From CAZQDP01 sp964592375 (GTDB taxonomy: Bacteria > Bacillota > Clostridia > RUG12999): a stretch of 12,627 nucleotides of DNA. This document shows positions 1 through 6,865 of the stretch, piece after piece (position 1 is the stretch's first letter; each line of letters starts with the position of its first letter). Both the position numbers and the translations under genes were made by a program. The notes under the pieces are model-generated. The model was given only the letters and a program-made list of their open reading frames with translations. It was not told where the DNA came from and did not search any database. The stretch is from NCBI GenBank assembly GCA_964592375.1, contig CAZQDP010000067.1, forward strand, positions 1 through 12,627, given 5' to 3'.

Positions 1-632
1 TCCATATTGCCCTCGCCAACTTCTGCGGTTGTAAACTTATTCTCTATTATTTGGACATCCTTTAAATGCATAACTTCTATCCTGTCTGCATATTTTTCTA
101 TAAATGCTTGTGGTGATGCTCCTCCAACTTGTACCCAAGCGGTATCAACAAGTAATCTGAACTCTTCTGGATTTGTGTTTTGTGCTACCATTTCAAAGAA
201 ATTCAAAGAATGATATTTTTCAAACTCAAACCAATGATTATGGTAAACAAATTTAAGACCATTTTCTGATATTTCATGCGCAATTGGCTTCATCATATTA
301 ATAAATTCAAGCCTTTTTTCATAGCTGCCTCTAAATTCATTAGGCATGGCACCAATGCCTATGTACTCGCAACCCCAATTTTGATGCTGCTCGATGAGAT
401 TTTTCAAGTCTCCGGTAAATCTTTCAAAAGGCATATGAGTAATGCATATGTTTATATTATTGGCATCTGCAATCCGTTTTACTTCTTTATAATCAATTGG
501 TCCGATTGCCGAAACTTGAACACTATTGTATCCAATATTTTTAATTTTTTTAAATGTTTCCATTAAGTCTTCTGCCGTTTGAGTAAACTGATGTGTCGTG
601 TATAGTTGAACCGCTATTTTTGACATATCCAT
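1..632 (-). CDS. Sugar phosphate isomerase/epimerase-like TIM-barrel protein, C-terminus cut by window edge
   Basis: Partial gene: the start is present and the frame stays open to base 1, giving about 210 residues. The ATG at 632 has AGGAGG (640-645) 7 bases upstream, and this site overlaps the stop codon of the preceding gene; a second ATG at 626 is spaced less well. Visible family marks of the AP-endonuclease-2/xylose-isomerase-like TIM barrel are the strand motif YHNHWFEF (residues 130-137, Glu136 a likely metal ligand), LLVDTAW (161-166, Asp163), VMHLKD (187-192, His189) and VGEG (205-208) near the break. Members are metal-dependent isomerases, epimerases, dehydratases or lyases of sugars, so the substrate cannot be read from the family. 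It is the last visible gene of the minus-strand operon, 11 bases after a Gfo/Idh/MocA oxidoreductase. Such pairs are common in carbohydrate oxidation clusters. Base composition is AT-rich compared with the uxa/uxu genes. Confidence 0.85.
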   Translation of the reverse strand, partial: MDMSKIAVQLYTTHQFTQTAEDLMETFKKIKNIGYNSVQVSAIGPIDYKEVKRIADANNINICITHMPFERFTGDLKNLIEQHQNWGCEYIGIGAMPNEFRGSYEKRLEFINMMKPIAHEISENGLKFVYHNHWFEFEKYHSLNFFEMVAQNTNPEEFRLLVDTAWVQVGGASPQAFIEKYADRIEVMHLKDVQIIENKFTTAEVGEGNM

Positions 633-643
633 TTTTTTGCCTC

Positions 644-1804
644 CTAAGCTTGTTTTGCAGGTCCTGTTGAGTGAAGTTTTACGACTGTCTTTTTAAAGGT
701 TGAAGATGCGATTTTTTCTTTTAACTTTTGGTAGTAAAAATCTTCATCAAAAGGAATTTCTACCATGCTGTTAGTCCAAGCAGATAGATGCATTGCATTA
801 GATATCGTAAGACCTCTAATTCCCTCAATGCCCGGAGCGATCAGCGGCGTTCCGTTTAGGATAGAATCAATCCAATTTCTTGTTATTGCTTTGCAACTCA
901 AGACTTCGCCATGAAGTGGTATTTCGCACTTCCAACATTCAGGAATGCCCCAAAAGTCCTTGAATTCTGCGTTGAATTTTCTTTCGCTAACTCGATTACG
1001 CCAAAATGTAATTTTATTATCCTCAACAACAATTTTACCCATATCACCTGATATTTCTAATCGATTTGTCCCCGGAGCTTCTGCCGTACAGGTTACAAAA
1101 ACTCCTGTGGCACCATTTTCATACTCAACATATGCCGTTACATCATCTTCAACTTCAATATTGTGGTATTTACCAAAGCCAATATGTGCCTGTACACGGA
1201 TTGGCATTCCACAAACCCATTGCCATATATCAAGCTGATGTGGATCTTGGTTTAACAAGACACCGCCGCCTTCACCTTCCCATGTAGCTCTCCAGCCACC
1301 GGAATTGTAATAGCTTTGCGGTCTATACCAATTGGTAATAATCCAGTTGGTTCTCTTAATTTCCCCAAGCTCTCCTGAAGCAATTAAATCCTTCAGCTTT
1401 GCATATACAGGAGTAGCCCTAAGCTGATACATCATACTGAATACTTTACCACTTTTTTCAGCAGCCTTATTCATTTCCCGCACTTGCTTTGTATATACAC
1501 CAGCCGGCTTCTCACAAAGGACATGTAGCCCATTTTCAAATGCCTTCACTGCAATTTCAGGGTGAAAATAATGTGGTGTTGATATAATCACTGCATCTGC
1601 GATTTTTTTTACAAAAAGTTCATCAACATTATCAAATGCTAAGACTTCTTCCGGTAAATTTTCGTGAGCCCATTTTAACCTTTCGGGGTCAATATCACAA
1701 ATTGCCACAAGCTTAGCATTTGGCACTTCGCTTTTTATCATGTCCTTTGCATGTGAAGTTCCCATTGTACCTAAACCAATGATTGCAATTTTTATTTCTT
1801 TCAT
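644..1804 (-). CDS. Gfo/Idh/MocA family NAD(P)-dependent oxidoreductase
   Basis: Encodes 386 residues, normal for the family. The N-terminal Rossmann fold begins with IAIIGLGTMG (residues 6-15) and has an acidic residue after strand 2 (ICDID, 35-39). CEKP (97-100) supplies the catalytic Lys99, and GGGVLLNQDPHQLDIW (179-194) carries the conserved active-site His189 of the C-terminal domain. Family members oxidise or reduce a hydroxyl of a sugar, polyol or glycoside using NAD(P); the substrate is not evident here. The start ATG has AAAGGAA about 6 bases upstream. It follows kdgA after a 77-base gap, the longest in the operon, and is coupled to the next TIM-barrel gene. Its lower GC content than the uxu genes hints at a different history. 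A role with hexuronates, or with an oxidised glycoside feeding the operon, is inference from context. Confidence 0.92.
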   Translation of the reverse strand: MKEIKIAIIGLGTMGTSHAKDMIKSEVPNAKLVAICDIDPERLKWAHENLPEEVLAFDNVDELFVKKIADAVIISTPHYFHPEIAVKAFENGLHVLCEKPAGVYTKQVREMNKAAEKSGKVFSMMYQLRATPVYAKLKDLIASGELGEIKRTNWIITNWYRPQSYYNSGGWRATWEGEGGGVLLNQDPHQLDIWQWVCGMPIRVQAHIGFGKYHNIEVEDDVTAYVEYENGATGVFVTCTAEAPGTNRLEISGDMGKIVVEDNKITFWRNRVSERKFNAEFKDFWGIPECWKCEIPLHGEVLSCKAITRNWIDSILNGTPLIAPGIEGIRGLTISNAMHLSAWTNSMVEIPFDEDFYYQKLKEKIASSTFKKTVVKLHSTGPAKQA

Positions 1805-1881
1805 AAAAAATTCCTTTCCATATTCTGATTTTACACCTTTTTTGTGTCGCTTTGATCAATGCATACTTTCGGGTCCATTGT

Positions 1882-2514
1882 TTAATCCGCTTTCATGCTT
1901 TGCCTGGCAGCTTTGATATTTTCAACAAATGCCTTCGCGTTGGCGGTAATATCCCCTTTCGTAAGGCATCCTCCGGCGCCTACTGCAACGGCACCGGCCT
2001 CAATCCACTGGGCAACATTATTAACATCCACGCCGCCTGTTGGCATTAGCCTTGCTTGGGGCAAAGGTCCGCTGATGGCCTTGATAAAAGATGGCCCAAG
2101 CGCATCTCCCGGGAAGAGCTTTAAAATATCCGCTCCGGCCTCCATGGCACTTACCGCCTCTGCAATGGTCATAATGCCCGGCATAATTGGAGTGCGGTAG
2201 CGGTTACATAAACGAACGGTATCTGCATGAAAGCAGGGAGATACCACATAGCAGGCACCCGACAAAATAGAGATGCGTGCCGTTTCAGGGTCAAGCACTG
2301 TGCCCGCACCTAAGACAATTTCATCACCATAGCGAAGAGCAAGCCCTTCAATCACCTTGTGGGCAAACGGAACTGTGAAGGTAATTTCAACAGCGCTCAC
2401 TCCGCCTTCTATGCAAGCATCCACAATGCGAAAGGCCGCTTCCTGCGTGCCCGCCCTTACAACAGCCACAATGCCAGTATCTAAAATACGCTGAATAACA
2501 GTCTCTTTGTTCAT
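1882..2514 (-). CDS. kdgA: 2-keto-3-deoxy-6-phosphogluconate aldolase (bifunctional KDPG / 4-hydroxy-2-oxoglutarate aldolase)
   Basis: A class I aldolase that cleaves KDPG into pyruvate and glyceraldehyde 3-phosphate, the last step of hexuronate breakdown. The product is 210 residues, the family norm. Key sites: VVR (18-20), VEITF with Glu43 (the counterpart of E. coli Eda Glu45), GAGTVLD (69-75), SPCFH (92-96), ILKLFPGD with Schiff-base Lys132, and PTGGV (158-162). The residue lined up with E. coli phosphate-binding Arg49 is Thr47, which I believe is usual in Gram-positive relatives. Start choice: an in-frame TTG at 2523 has AGGAG (2525-2529) only one base away, too close to work, whereas the ATG at 2514 sits 10 bases from it. 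It lies 37 bases after uxuB. The kinase that makes its substrate is not in the window. The gene could equally be called eda. Confidence 0.93.
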   Translation of the reverse strand: MNKETVIQRILDTGIVAVVRAGTQEAAFRIVDACIEGGVSAVEITFTVPFAHKVIEGLALRYGDEIVLGAGTVLDPETARISILSGACYVVSPCFHADTVRLCNRYRTPIMPGIMTIAEAVSAMEAGADILKLFPGDALGPSFIKAISGPLPQARLMPTGGVDVNNVAQWIEAGAVAVGAGGCLTKGDITANAKAFVENIKAARQSMKAD

Positions 2515-2551
2515 TTTTTTCAAACTCCTATCCTATTTATTAATAAACCCA

Positions 2552-3385
2552 TTATACACCCGAATACGCCGAGAACCCTCCGTCCACCGGTAGCACAATG
2601 CCGCTAACAAACCCGGAGGATTTCTCATCGGCTAAATAAAGCAGCGTACCTTCAAGCTCATATGGCTCACCAAAGCGAGCCATGGGCGTATGGGTTAAAA
2701 TCTTTTCTGCTCTTGCAGTGGGCAACCCTTCAGAGTCAAAGAGAAGCGCGCGATTTTGACCGGTCACAAAAAAACCCGGTGCAATGGCATTGACGCGAAT
2801 ATTCGCAGGTGCAAAATGCACTGCAAGCCAGGCAGTAAAGTTTGAAATGGCAGCTTTTGCACCGCTGTAAGCCGGAATTTTGGTCAGTGGACGAAGAGCG
2901 TTCATCGAGGAAATATTAATGATGGTGCCACCGCCATTTTCCACCAAATCACGTGCAAATACTTGGGTAGGCATAAGCGTGCCTAAAAAATTTAAATTAA
3001 ATACAAACTGTATGCCCTCCGGATCCAGGTCAAAAAAAGATACGATATCCTCTCTTTCCATATCTTCCATCTGAAACACTTCATGTGTGGTGGTGCCTTT
3101 TGGACTGTTGCCACCTGCACCATTGATAAGAATATCGCATTTTCCAAGAGAGGCATGCACTGCATCGAGCGCTTTTTCAAGGCTTGCACGGCTTAGCACA
3201 TCTGCCCCTACAGCAATAGCGGTGCCATGGTCTTGGCAAATCTCATCCGCCACCATTTTGGCCGCCTGCTCATTTAAATCCAGCAGGGCAACCTTTGCAC
3301 CTTCTTTGGCAAGGCATTTTGCAAAGGCTGAGCAAAGCACGCCCCCTGCACCGGTTAAGACCACAATTTTATTCTCAAGTCGCAT
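2552..3385 (-). CDS. uxuB: D-fructuronate reductase (D-mannonate oxidoreductase), SDR type
   Basis: An SDR-family NAD(P)-dependent enzyme of 277 residues, close in length to the Bacillus subtilis UxuB (YjmF) and unrelated to the long-chain UxuB of E. coli. It would reduce D-fructuronate to D-mannonate. The cofactor loop TGAGGVLCSA (11-20) has Cys18 where many SDRs have Gly. ILINGAGG (85-92), Ser160, and the catalytic Tyr173 and Lys177 (YSGAK) follow, then NAIAPGFFVT (199-208). The QNRALLF stretch (210-216) fits this subfamily. Its ATG overlaps the end of uxuA by 11 bases, and its ribosome site GGGAGG lies inside uxuA, suggesting translational coupling. The assignment to fructuronate rather than another ketose rests on the family resemblance plus its place between uxuA and kdgA. 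Confidence 0.9.
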   Translation of the reverse strand: MRLENKIVVLTGAGGVLCSAFAKCLAKEGAKVALLDLNEQAAKMVADEICQDHGTAIAVGADVLSRASLEKALDAVHASLGKCDILINGAGGNSPKGTTTHEVFQMEDMEREDIVSFFDLDPEGIQFVFNLNFLGTLMPTQVFARDLVENGGGTIINISSMNALRPLTKIPAYSGAKAAISNFTAWLAVHFAPANIRVNAIAPGFFVTGQNRALLFDSEGLPTARAEKILTHTPMARFGEPYELEGTLLYLADEKSSGFVSGIVLPVDGGFSAYSGV

Positions 3386-4427
3386 CCTTTATACCTCCCT
3401 TAGTGACGGCTTCAAAAAGCCCTGTTAAGTACACCGAGCCCAGTGCCCGATCATATAAGCCATAGCCGAAACGACCGGTCTCGCCCCAAATCATACGGCC
3501 GTGGTCCGGTCTGACATACCCATCAAAGCCGCTTTCATGCAAAGCTTTGACGATTTCATACATATCAAGCGTTCCGCAATCGGAATAATGAGCGCATTCC
3601 TCAAAACAGCGGTGAGAGGTGATTTTAATATTGCGCAGATGTGCAAAATGAATGCGCCCACCAAAGCGGCGGATCATCGCCGGCAGATTGTTATGGATGG
3701 AAGCTCCGAGTGAGCCTGTGCAAAAGGTAAGGCCATTTGCGGTAGAATTCACAAGCCCTAAAAACCGCTGTATATTTTGCTCGTTTGTAATAATGCGAGG
3801 GAGTGAGAAAATGCTCCAGGGGGGATCATCGGGGTGAATGGCCATCAAAACGCCGGCCTCATCTGCGACGGGAATAATTTTCTCTAAAAACACTTGCAGG
3901 TTTTTCCATAGCGTTTCTTCATCAATCTCTTTGTATCTGCCAAGCAGCTGTGTAAGCTCCTCTTTTGTGTAGCTCTCATCCCAACCGGGCAGGGATAACT
4001 GGCTCTGCAATGGGTTGAGCGCCAAAACCGCTTGTTCATCATAGGAAAGGGCGCTTGAACCGTCGGGAAGCTCTTTTTCAAGCTCACTGCGAAGCCAGTC
4101 AAACACCGGCATGAAGTTATAGCATATCACTTTTACGCCGGCTCTGCCCAGTCTTCTGATGTTTTCACAGTAATGATCTATCAGTTTTTCTGCCATAGGC
4201 CCGCCCAACTTGATCTCCTCATGAACAGGTACGCTTTCCACAACTTCAAACGCTAATCCATAGCGCTGTGCGTTTGCCTTTAACGCTTCAATTTCCGCCT
4301 CGGGCCAAACTTCGCCTGCCGGTACGCTATATACGGCAGATACAATGCCGCTCATGTTTGGAATTTGCCTGATTTTATCAAGGGTAACAGGATCTGAGAC
4401 CCCATACCACCGAAAGGTCATTTTCAT
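3375..4427 (-). CDS. uxuA: D-mannonate dehydratase
   Basis: Dehydrates D-mannonate to 2-keto-3-deoxygluconate with a divalent metal in a TIM-barrel fold. It has 350 residues, the shorter Gram-positive form (E. coli UxuA is longer). Motifs in order: MKMTFRWYG at the N-terminus, CYNFMPVFDW (102-111), AIHPDDPPW (196-204), TFCTGSLGA (234-242), FAHLRN (261-266) and RPDHGRMIWGE (306-316). His198, Cys236, His263 and Asp308 match the Mn-binding His, Cys, His, Asp set known from the Streptococcus suis enzyme. Start choice: the ATG at 4427 has AGGAGG (4435-4440) 7 bases upstream; the in-frame ATG at 4460 would lie inside uxaC and lacks such a site. The ribosome site directly follows the uxaC stop codon, so translation of the two genes is probably coupled. 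Confidence 0.97.
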   Translation of the reverse strand: MKMTFRWYGVSDPVTLDKIRQIPNMSGIVSAVYSVPAGEVWPEAEIEALKANAQRYGLAFEVVESVPVHEEIKLGGPMAEKLIDHYCENIRRLGRAGVKVICYNFMPVFDWLRSELEKELPDGSSALSYDEQAVLALNPLQSQLSLPGWDESYTKEELTQLLGRYKEIDEETLWKNLQVFLEKIIPVADEAGVLMAIHPDDPPWSIFSLPRIITNEQNIQRFLGLVNSTANGLTFCTGSLGASIHNNLPAMIRRFGGRIHFAHLRNIKITSHRCFEECAHYSDCGTLDMYEIVKALHESGFDGYVRPDHGRMIWGETGRFGYGLYDRALGSVYLTGLFEAVTKGGIKDAT

Positions 4428-4440
4428 GGATTTTCCTCCT

Positions 4441-5802
4441 TTAAAATAATGAGAGTGCATTTTGGTGACAAACCCTGTGGATTACCCCCGCCGCAGAGAA
4501 TTCACTGCACTCACCGTTTTCCATCCATCTTCCCAGCACGCTACATAATATGCGCCGAAAATAATCATGCCGCACGGTGGATAAGAAGCTTCGGCTGTCC
4601 GTTACCATGCCGGGCGCACTGCCAAGCGAGCCTAGGGAAGCGGCAAGCTTTATATTTTCCACAATCCCATCCAGATGGTCGCAGTGCCACCATGCTGCCC
4701 CAAGGCTTACGTTTTTGAAGCTTCCGGCAGCTGTGGCTACAGCATAGTAGGAAGCAGGATTTAGTACGTACAAAATGGTTTTTGGAAGCTTGCCATTTTC
4801 CTGCATTGCATCCAAAAGACTGCATAAAGCCTTGGCATCAATTGTATTCCCTGCAACATCTGCCCCGCAGTCTGCGCCGCAATGTGCAAACATTCGGCTA
4901 TTGACATTGCGAAGCACGCCCAAATGCATCTGCATGGTGATATTTCGTTTTTGATATTCATGGGAAAGCGCAATATACATATATCCTAAAAAGGAAAGAT
5001 ACTCATTATTCGTTATCTCTTCACCTGCAAGGGCTTTTTGAAACACACAATCTGCAAGAGAGCGATTTTGCTCACAGCTTGGAAAGTAGGGAATGCCTAC
5101 ATCCGAAAAGCGGCATCCAAGGGTGCAGAAAAAGTCCAGTCGTTTTTGCAGTGCCGCCTCCAAAGTGTCCAGGTCTAAAATGTTGGTATCGGCGGCCGCT
5201 GATAGCTTTTGAATGTACTGTCCATAATCCTTCCTGCGGATGAGTAGCAAATGATCGGTGCGAAATGTGGGGGTGACCACCACTGGAAAGGATGGGTCAT
5301 TTTGAAGCGCAAGGTGATATGATAAGCTATCTGCCGGATCGTCTGTGGTAGCAATATGCGTTACATTTGCCATTTTTATCAATTTGCGAGGGGAGAGGTT
5401 CATTTCTTGTATTTTGCGATTTGCCGCTTGCCATATTTCCTCAGCAGTATCGGGGCAGATCGGCAGATGGATATCAAAGAAGAACTTTAGCTCAAGGTGG
5501 GACCAATGATACAGTGGATTGCCCGGTGATAAGCTAAGTGCATGGATATATCCCAGATATTTTTTGTGAAAGCTGGCATTTCCTGTGATATCCCGTTCAC
5601 AAATCCCGGCGCTTCGCATCAAGCGCCATTTGTAATGGTCGCTAGAAAGCCAAAGTTGTCCAATACTCTCAAACGGCTTATCCTCGGCAATTTCCTTGGG
5701 ACTTAAATGGCAATGAAAGTCCACAATGGGCAGGTGCTTTGCGTAGGTTGCATATAATTCTTGCGCCGCCTTGGTGGTTAAAAAAACAAAATCATGAAAC
5801 AC
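4441..5802 (-). CDS. uxaC: Uronate isomerase (glucuronate isomerase)
   Basis: Converts D-glucuronate to D-fructuronate, and D-galacturonate to D-tagaturonate, the entry step of the pathway. It has 453 residues, slightly short of the usual 465-470. It belongs to the amidohydrolase superfamily: PIVDFHCHLSPKEIAE (25-40) holds the metal ligands His30 and His32. PGNPLYHWSHLELKFFF and GMVTDSRSFLS (TDSRSFLS at 401-408, followed by RHDYFRRILC) are classic UxaC blocks. The start is GTG at 5802 with AAAGGCGG (5811-5818) 8 bases upstream; no in-frame ATG lies near, and the N-terminal length fits homologues. It sits 18 bases after the upstream TIM-barrel gene and 13 bases before uxuA. The short C-terminal tail is a little cysteine-rich, without clear meaning. 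Confidence 0.97.
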   Translation of the reverse strand: MFHDFVFLTTKAAQELYATYAKHLPIVDFHCHLSPKEIAEDKPFESIGQLWLSSDHYKWRLMRSAGICERDITGNASFHKKYLGYIHALSLSPGNPLYHWSHLELKFFFDIHLPICPDTAEEIWQAANRKIQEMNLSPRKLIKMANVTHIATTDDPADSLSYHLALQNDPSFPVVVTPTFRTDHLLLIRRKDYGQYIQKLSAAADTNILDLDTLEAALQKRLDFFCTLGCRFSDVGIPYFPSCEQNRSLADCVFQKALAGEEITNNEYLSFLGYMYIALSHEYQKRNITMQMHLGVLRNVNSRMFAHCGADCGADVAGNTIDAKALCSLLDAMQENGKLPKTILYVLNPASYYAVATAAGSFKNVSLGAAWWHCDHLDGIVENIKLAASLGSLGSAPGMVTDSRSFLSTVRHDYFRRILCSVLGRWMENGECSEFSAAGVIHRVCHQNALSLF

Positions 5803-5820
5803 GTGATGTGCCGCCTTTCC

Positions 5821-6669
5821 TTATATATCGCCAAGAATACGCTGTAGTGCCCCAAGTGCAATGTCAAACTTTTCTCCTCCGCCATAGGCGCTGTTGCCAT
5901 ATCGGGCAGTTTGCTCAAGTCCTGCTAAACCTGCAAAATTTGCAAGATGAGGCTCTAGGGCGGCAAAACCGCTCCACCCACTCTTTTGAAGGGAGGAGAG
6001 CACATCCCGGACGGAGCCGATGCCAAGGCCGGAGGGGACAATATCTCCGGTGGGCAATGCATCTTTGATATGCAGATATTCAATATATGGACGCAGCATT
6101 TCAAAAGCGATGGGATACACAATTTCATTACATATTACAAAATTGGCAGGGTCAAAGGTAGCCCTTAAGCGATCACTGCCCACTGAACGTAAAATATCAA
6201 GGCAGCGCTCCGCGCTATCGCCATAGATGTGGCTTTCATTTTCATGTAGTAACACCACGTCCGAATGCTTTGCCGCATTTGCAAAGGCATCCATCCTTCG
6301 AAGAACTTCATCTCTATATTTTGCGGCAGCTTCCTCCTGCGGAATGTAAAAACTAAATATTCGCACATACTTTGTTTCAAGCACGGAGGCAAATTGAAGC
6401 ATTTTTTGTAGCAATTCAAGGTTTGGCGCAAAATCATCCGTGATTTTGATTTTACCAACAGGAGAGCCAATGGCTGAAACCTTGATTGCACCTGCAACTA
6501 ATTTCCTTTTCACTTCTTTTATCTCTGCCATATCAAAGGTAGATATGTTCTTTCCATCAATTCCTCTTAGCTCCACATAGCCAATATTTCGCTCCGAAAG
6601 GGCTTGTATTTGAACATCAAGGGAAGGGTCGATTTCATCTGCAAAAGCAGAAAGTGTAAAGTTTGACAT
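5821..6669 (-). CDS. Sugar phosphate isomerase/epimerase-like TIM-barrel protein, first gene of the uronate operon
   Basis: Encodes 282 residues, full length for the AP-endonuclease-2/xylose-isomerase-like TIM barrel. A complete candidate metal site is visible: LLHENESHIYGD (140-151; Glu143, Glu145), ATFDPANF (170-177; Asp173), YLHIKDA (198-204; His200, Asp203) and ALEPHL (237-242; Glu239). The N-terminus LSAFADEIDPSLDVQI and the block VELRGIDGKN look typical of clostridial relatives annotated only as sugar phosphate isomerase/epimerase. Start choice: an ATG at 6681 would abut the AAAGGA ribosome site with no spacer, while the ATG at 6669 sits 11 bases from it and gives the usual N-terminus. 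As first gene of the operon it is probably expressed with uxaC. It could be a uronate epimerase or isomerase feeding the pathway, but no substrate can be assigned from sequence. Confidence 0.9.
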   Translation of the reverse strand: MSNFTLSAFADEIDPSLDVQIQALSERNIGYVELRGIDGKNISTFDMAEIKEVKRKLVAGAIKVSAIGSPVGKIKITDDFAPNLELLQKMLQFASVLETKYVRIFSFYIPQEEAAAKYRDEVLRRMDAFANAAKHSDVVLLHENESHIYGDSAERCLDILRSVGSDRLRATFDPANFVICNEIVYPIAFEMLRPYIEYLHIKDALPTGDIVPSGLGIGSVRDVLSSLQKSGWSGFAALEPHLANFAGLAGLEQTARYGNSAYGGGEKFDIALGALQRILGDI

Positions 6670-6722
6670 CGCGTTTTTCATCCTTTCAGGGATGCACCAA
6701 AAACCAGTTTGCGTTTCTTTTT

Positions 6723-6736
6723 AATGATGCATCATT
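6723..6736. repeat. 14-base perfect palindrome in the operon leader, possible operator
   Basis: AATGATGCATCATT reads the same on both strands. It lies about 20-32 bases downstream of the predicted start of the uronate operon transcript, a position where a bound repressor would block elongation. It is also far upstream of the divergent araC start. No binding protein can be named. Confidence 0.45.
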
Positions 6737-6761
6737 TTGATTTTTCATCCGTTATGTGCAT

Positions 6762-6790
6762 ATTATACAATACTTACTTCGAAATTTCAT
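6762..6790 (-). promoter_or_regulatory. Predicted sigma-A promoter of the uronate operon
   Basis: On the minus strand, ATGAAA (6785-6790) and a perfect TATAAT (6762-6767) are 17 bases apart. The -35 matches TTGACA at 4 of 6 positions, which fits a promoter that needs an activator. Transcription would begin near 6755, leaving a leader of about 85 bases before the first gene. Confidence 0.6.
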
Positions 6791-6824
6791 TGCATTTTAT
6801 GCTTTAAATATTGCAAATCTTGCA
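6789..6824. promoter_or_regulatory. Three TTGCA boxes, candidate AraC-type binding sites
   Basis: TTGCA occurs at 6790-6794, 6811-6815 and 6820-6824. The first two extend to ATTGCA and are 21 bases apart, that is two helical turns on one face. They run from the edge of the operon's -35 outward and into the araC promoter, where an AraC-type activator could drive the operon and control its own gene. This is a pattern seen by eye with short boxes, so it may be chance. Confidence 0.35.
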
Positions 6825-6831
6825 CTATAAT
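6803..6831 (+). promoter_or_regulatory. Predicted promoter of the divergent araC-family gene
   Basis: A perfect TATAAT (6826-6831) has TTTAAA (6803-6808) 17 bases upstream. The -35 is weak. Transcription would start near 6838, about 28 bases before the ATG at 6866. The promoter overlaps two of the TTGCA boxes. Confidence 0.5.
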
Positions 6832-6865
6832 AGAAGGTAGATGCCCAGTGCAAAGGAGGAGAGTC

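Noticed and set aside
7..566. Short plus-strand open frames at the left edge
   Set aside because: They lie opposite a minus-strand frame open from 632 to base 1 with clear TIM-barrel motifs and a strong ribosome site. The plus frames have no family motifs or start signals.
644..1804. Inositol 2-dehydrogenase assignment for the Gfo/Idh/MocA protein
   Set aside because: The motifs are those of the whole superfamily, and no other iol gene is present. The substrate was left open.
2515..2523. TTG start for kdgA at 2523
   Set aside because: Only one base separates the TTG from AGGAG. The ATG at 2514 is spaced adequately and gives the normal family length.
4428..4460. Longer start for uxuA at 4460
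   Set aside because: The added residues overlap the end of uxaC and include the translated ribosome site AGGAGG itself. The ATG at 4427 is ideally spaced from that site.
6737..6865. N-terminal extension of the first araC-family gene from a TTG at 6737
   Set aside because: The stretch contains both divergent promoters, has no ribosome site, and translates to a Cys-rich sequence unlike an AraC cupin start.
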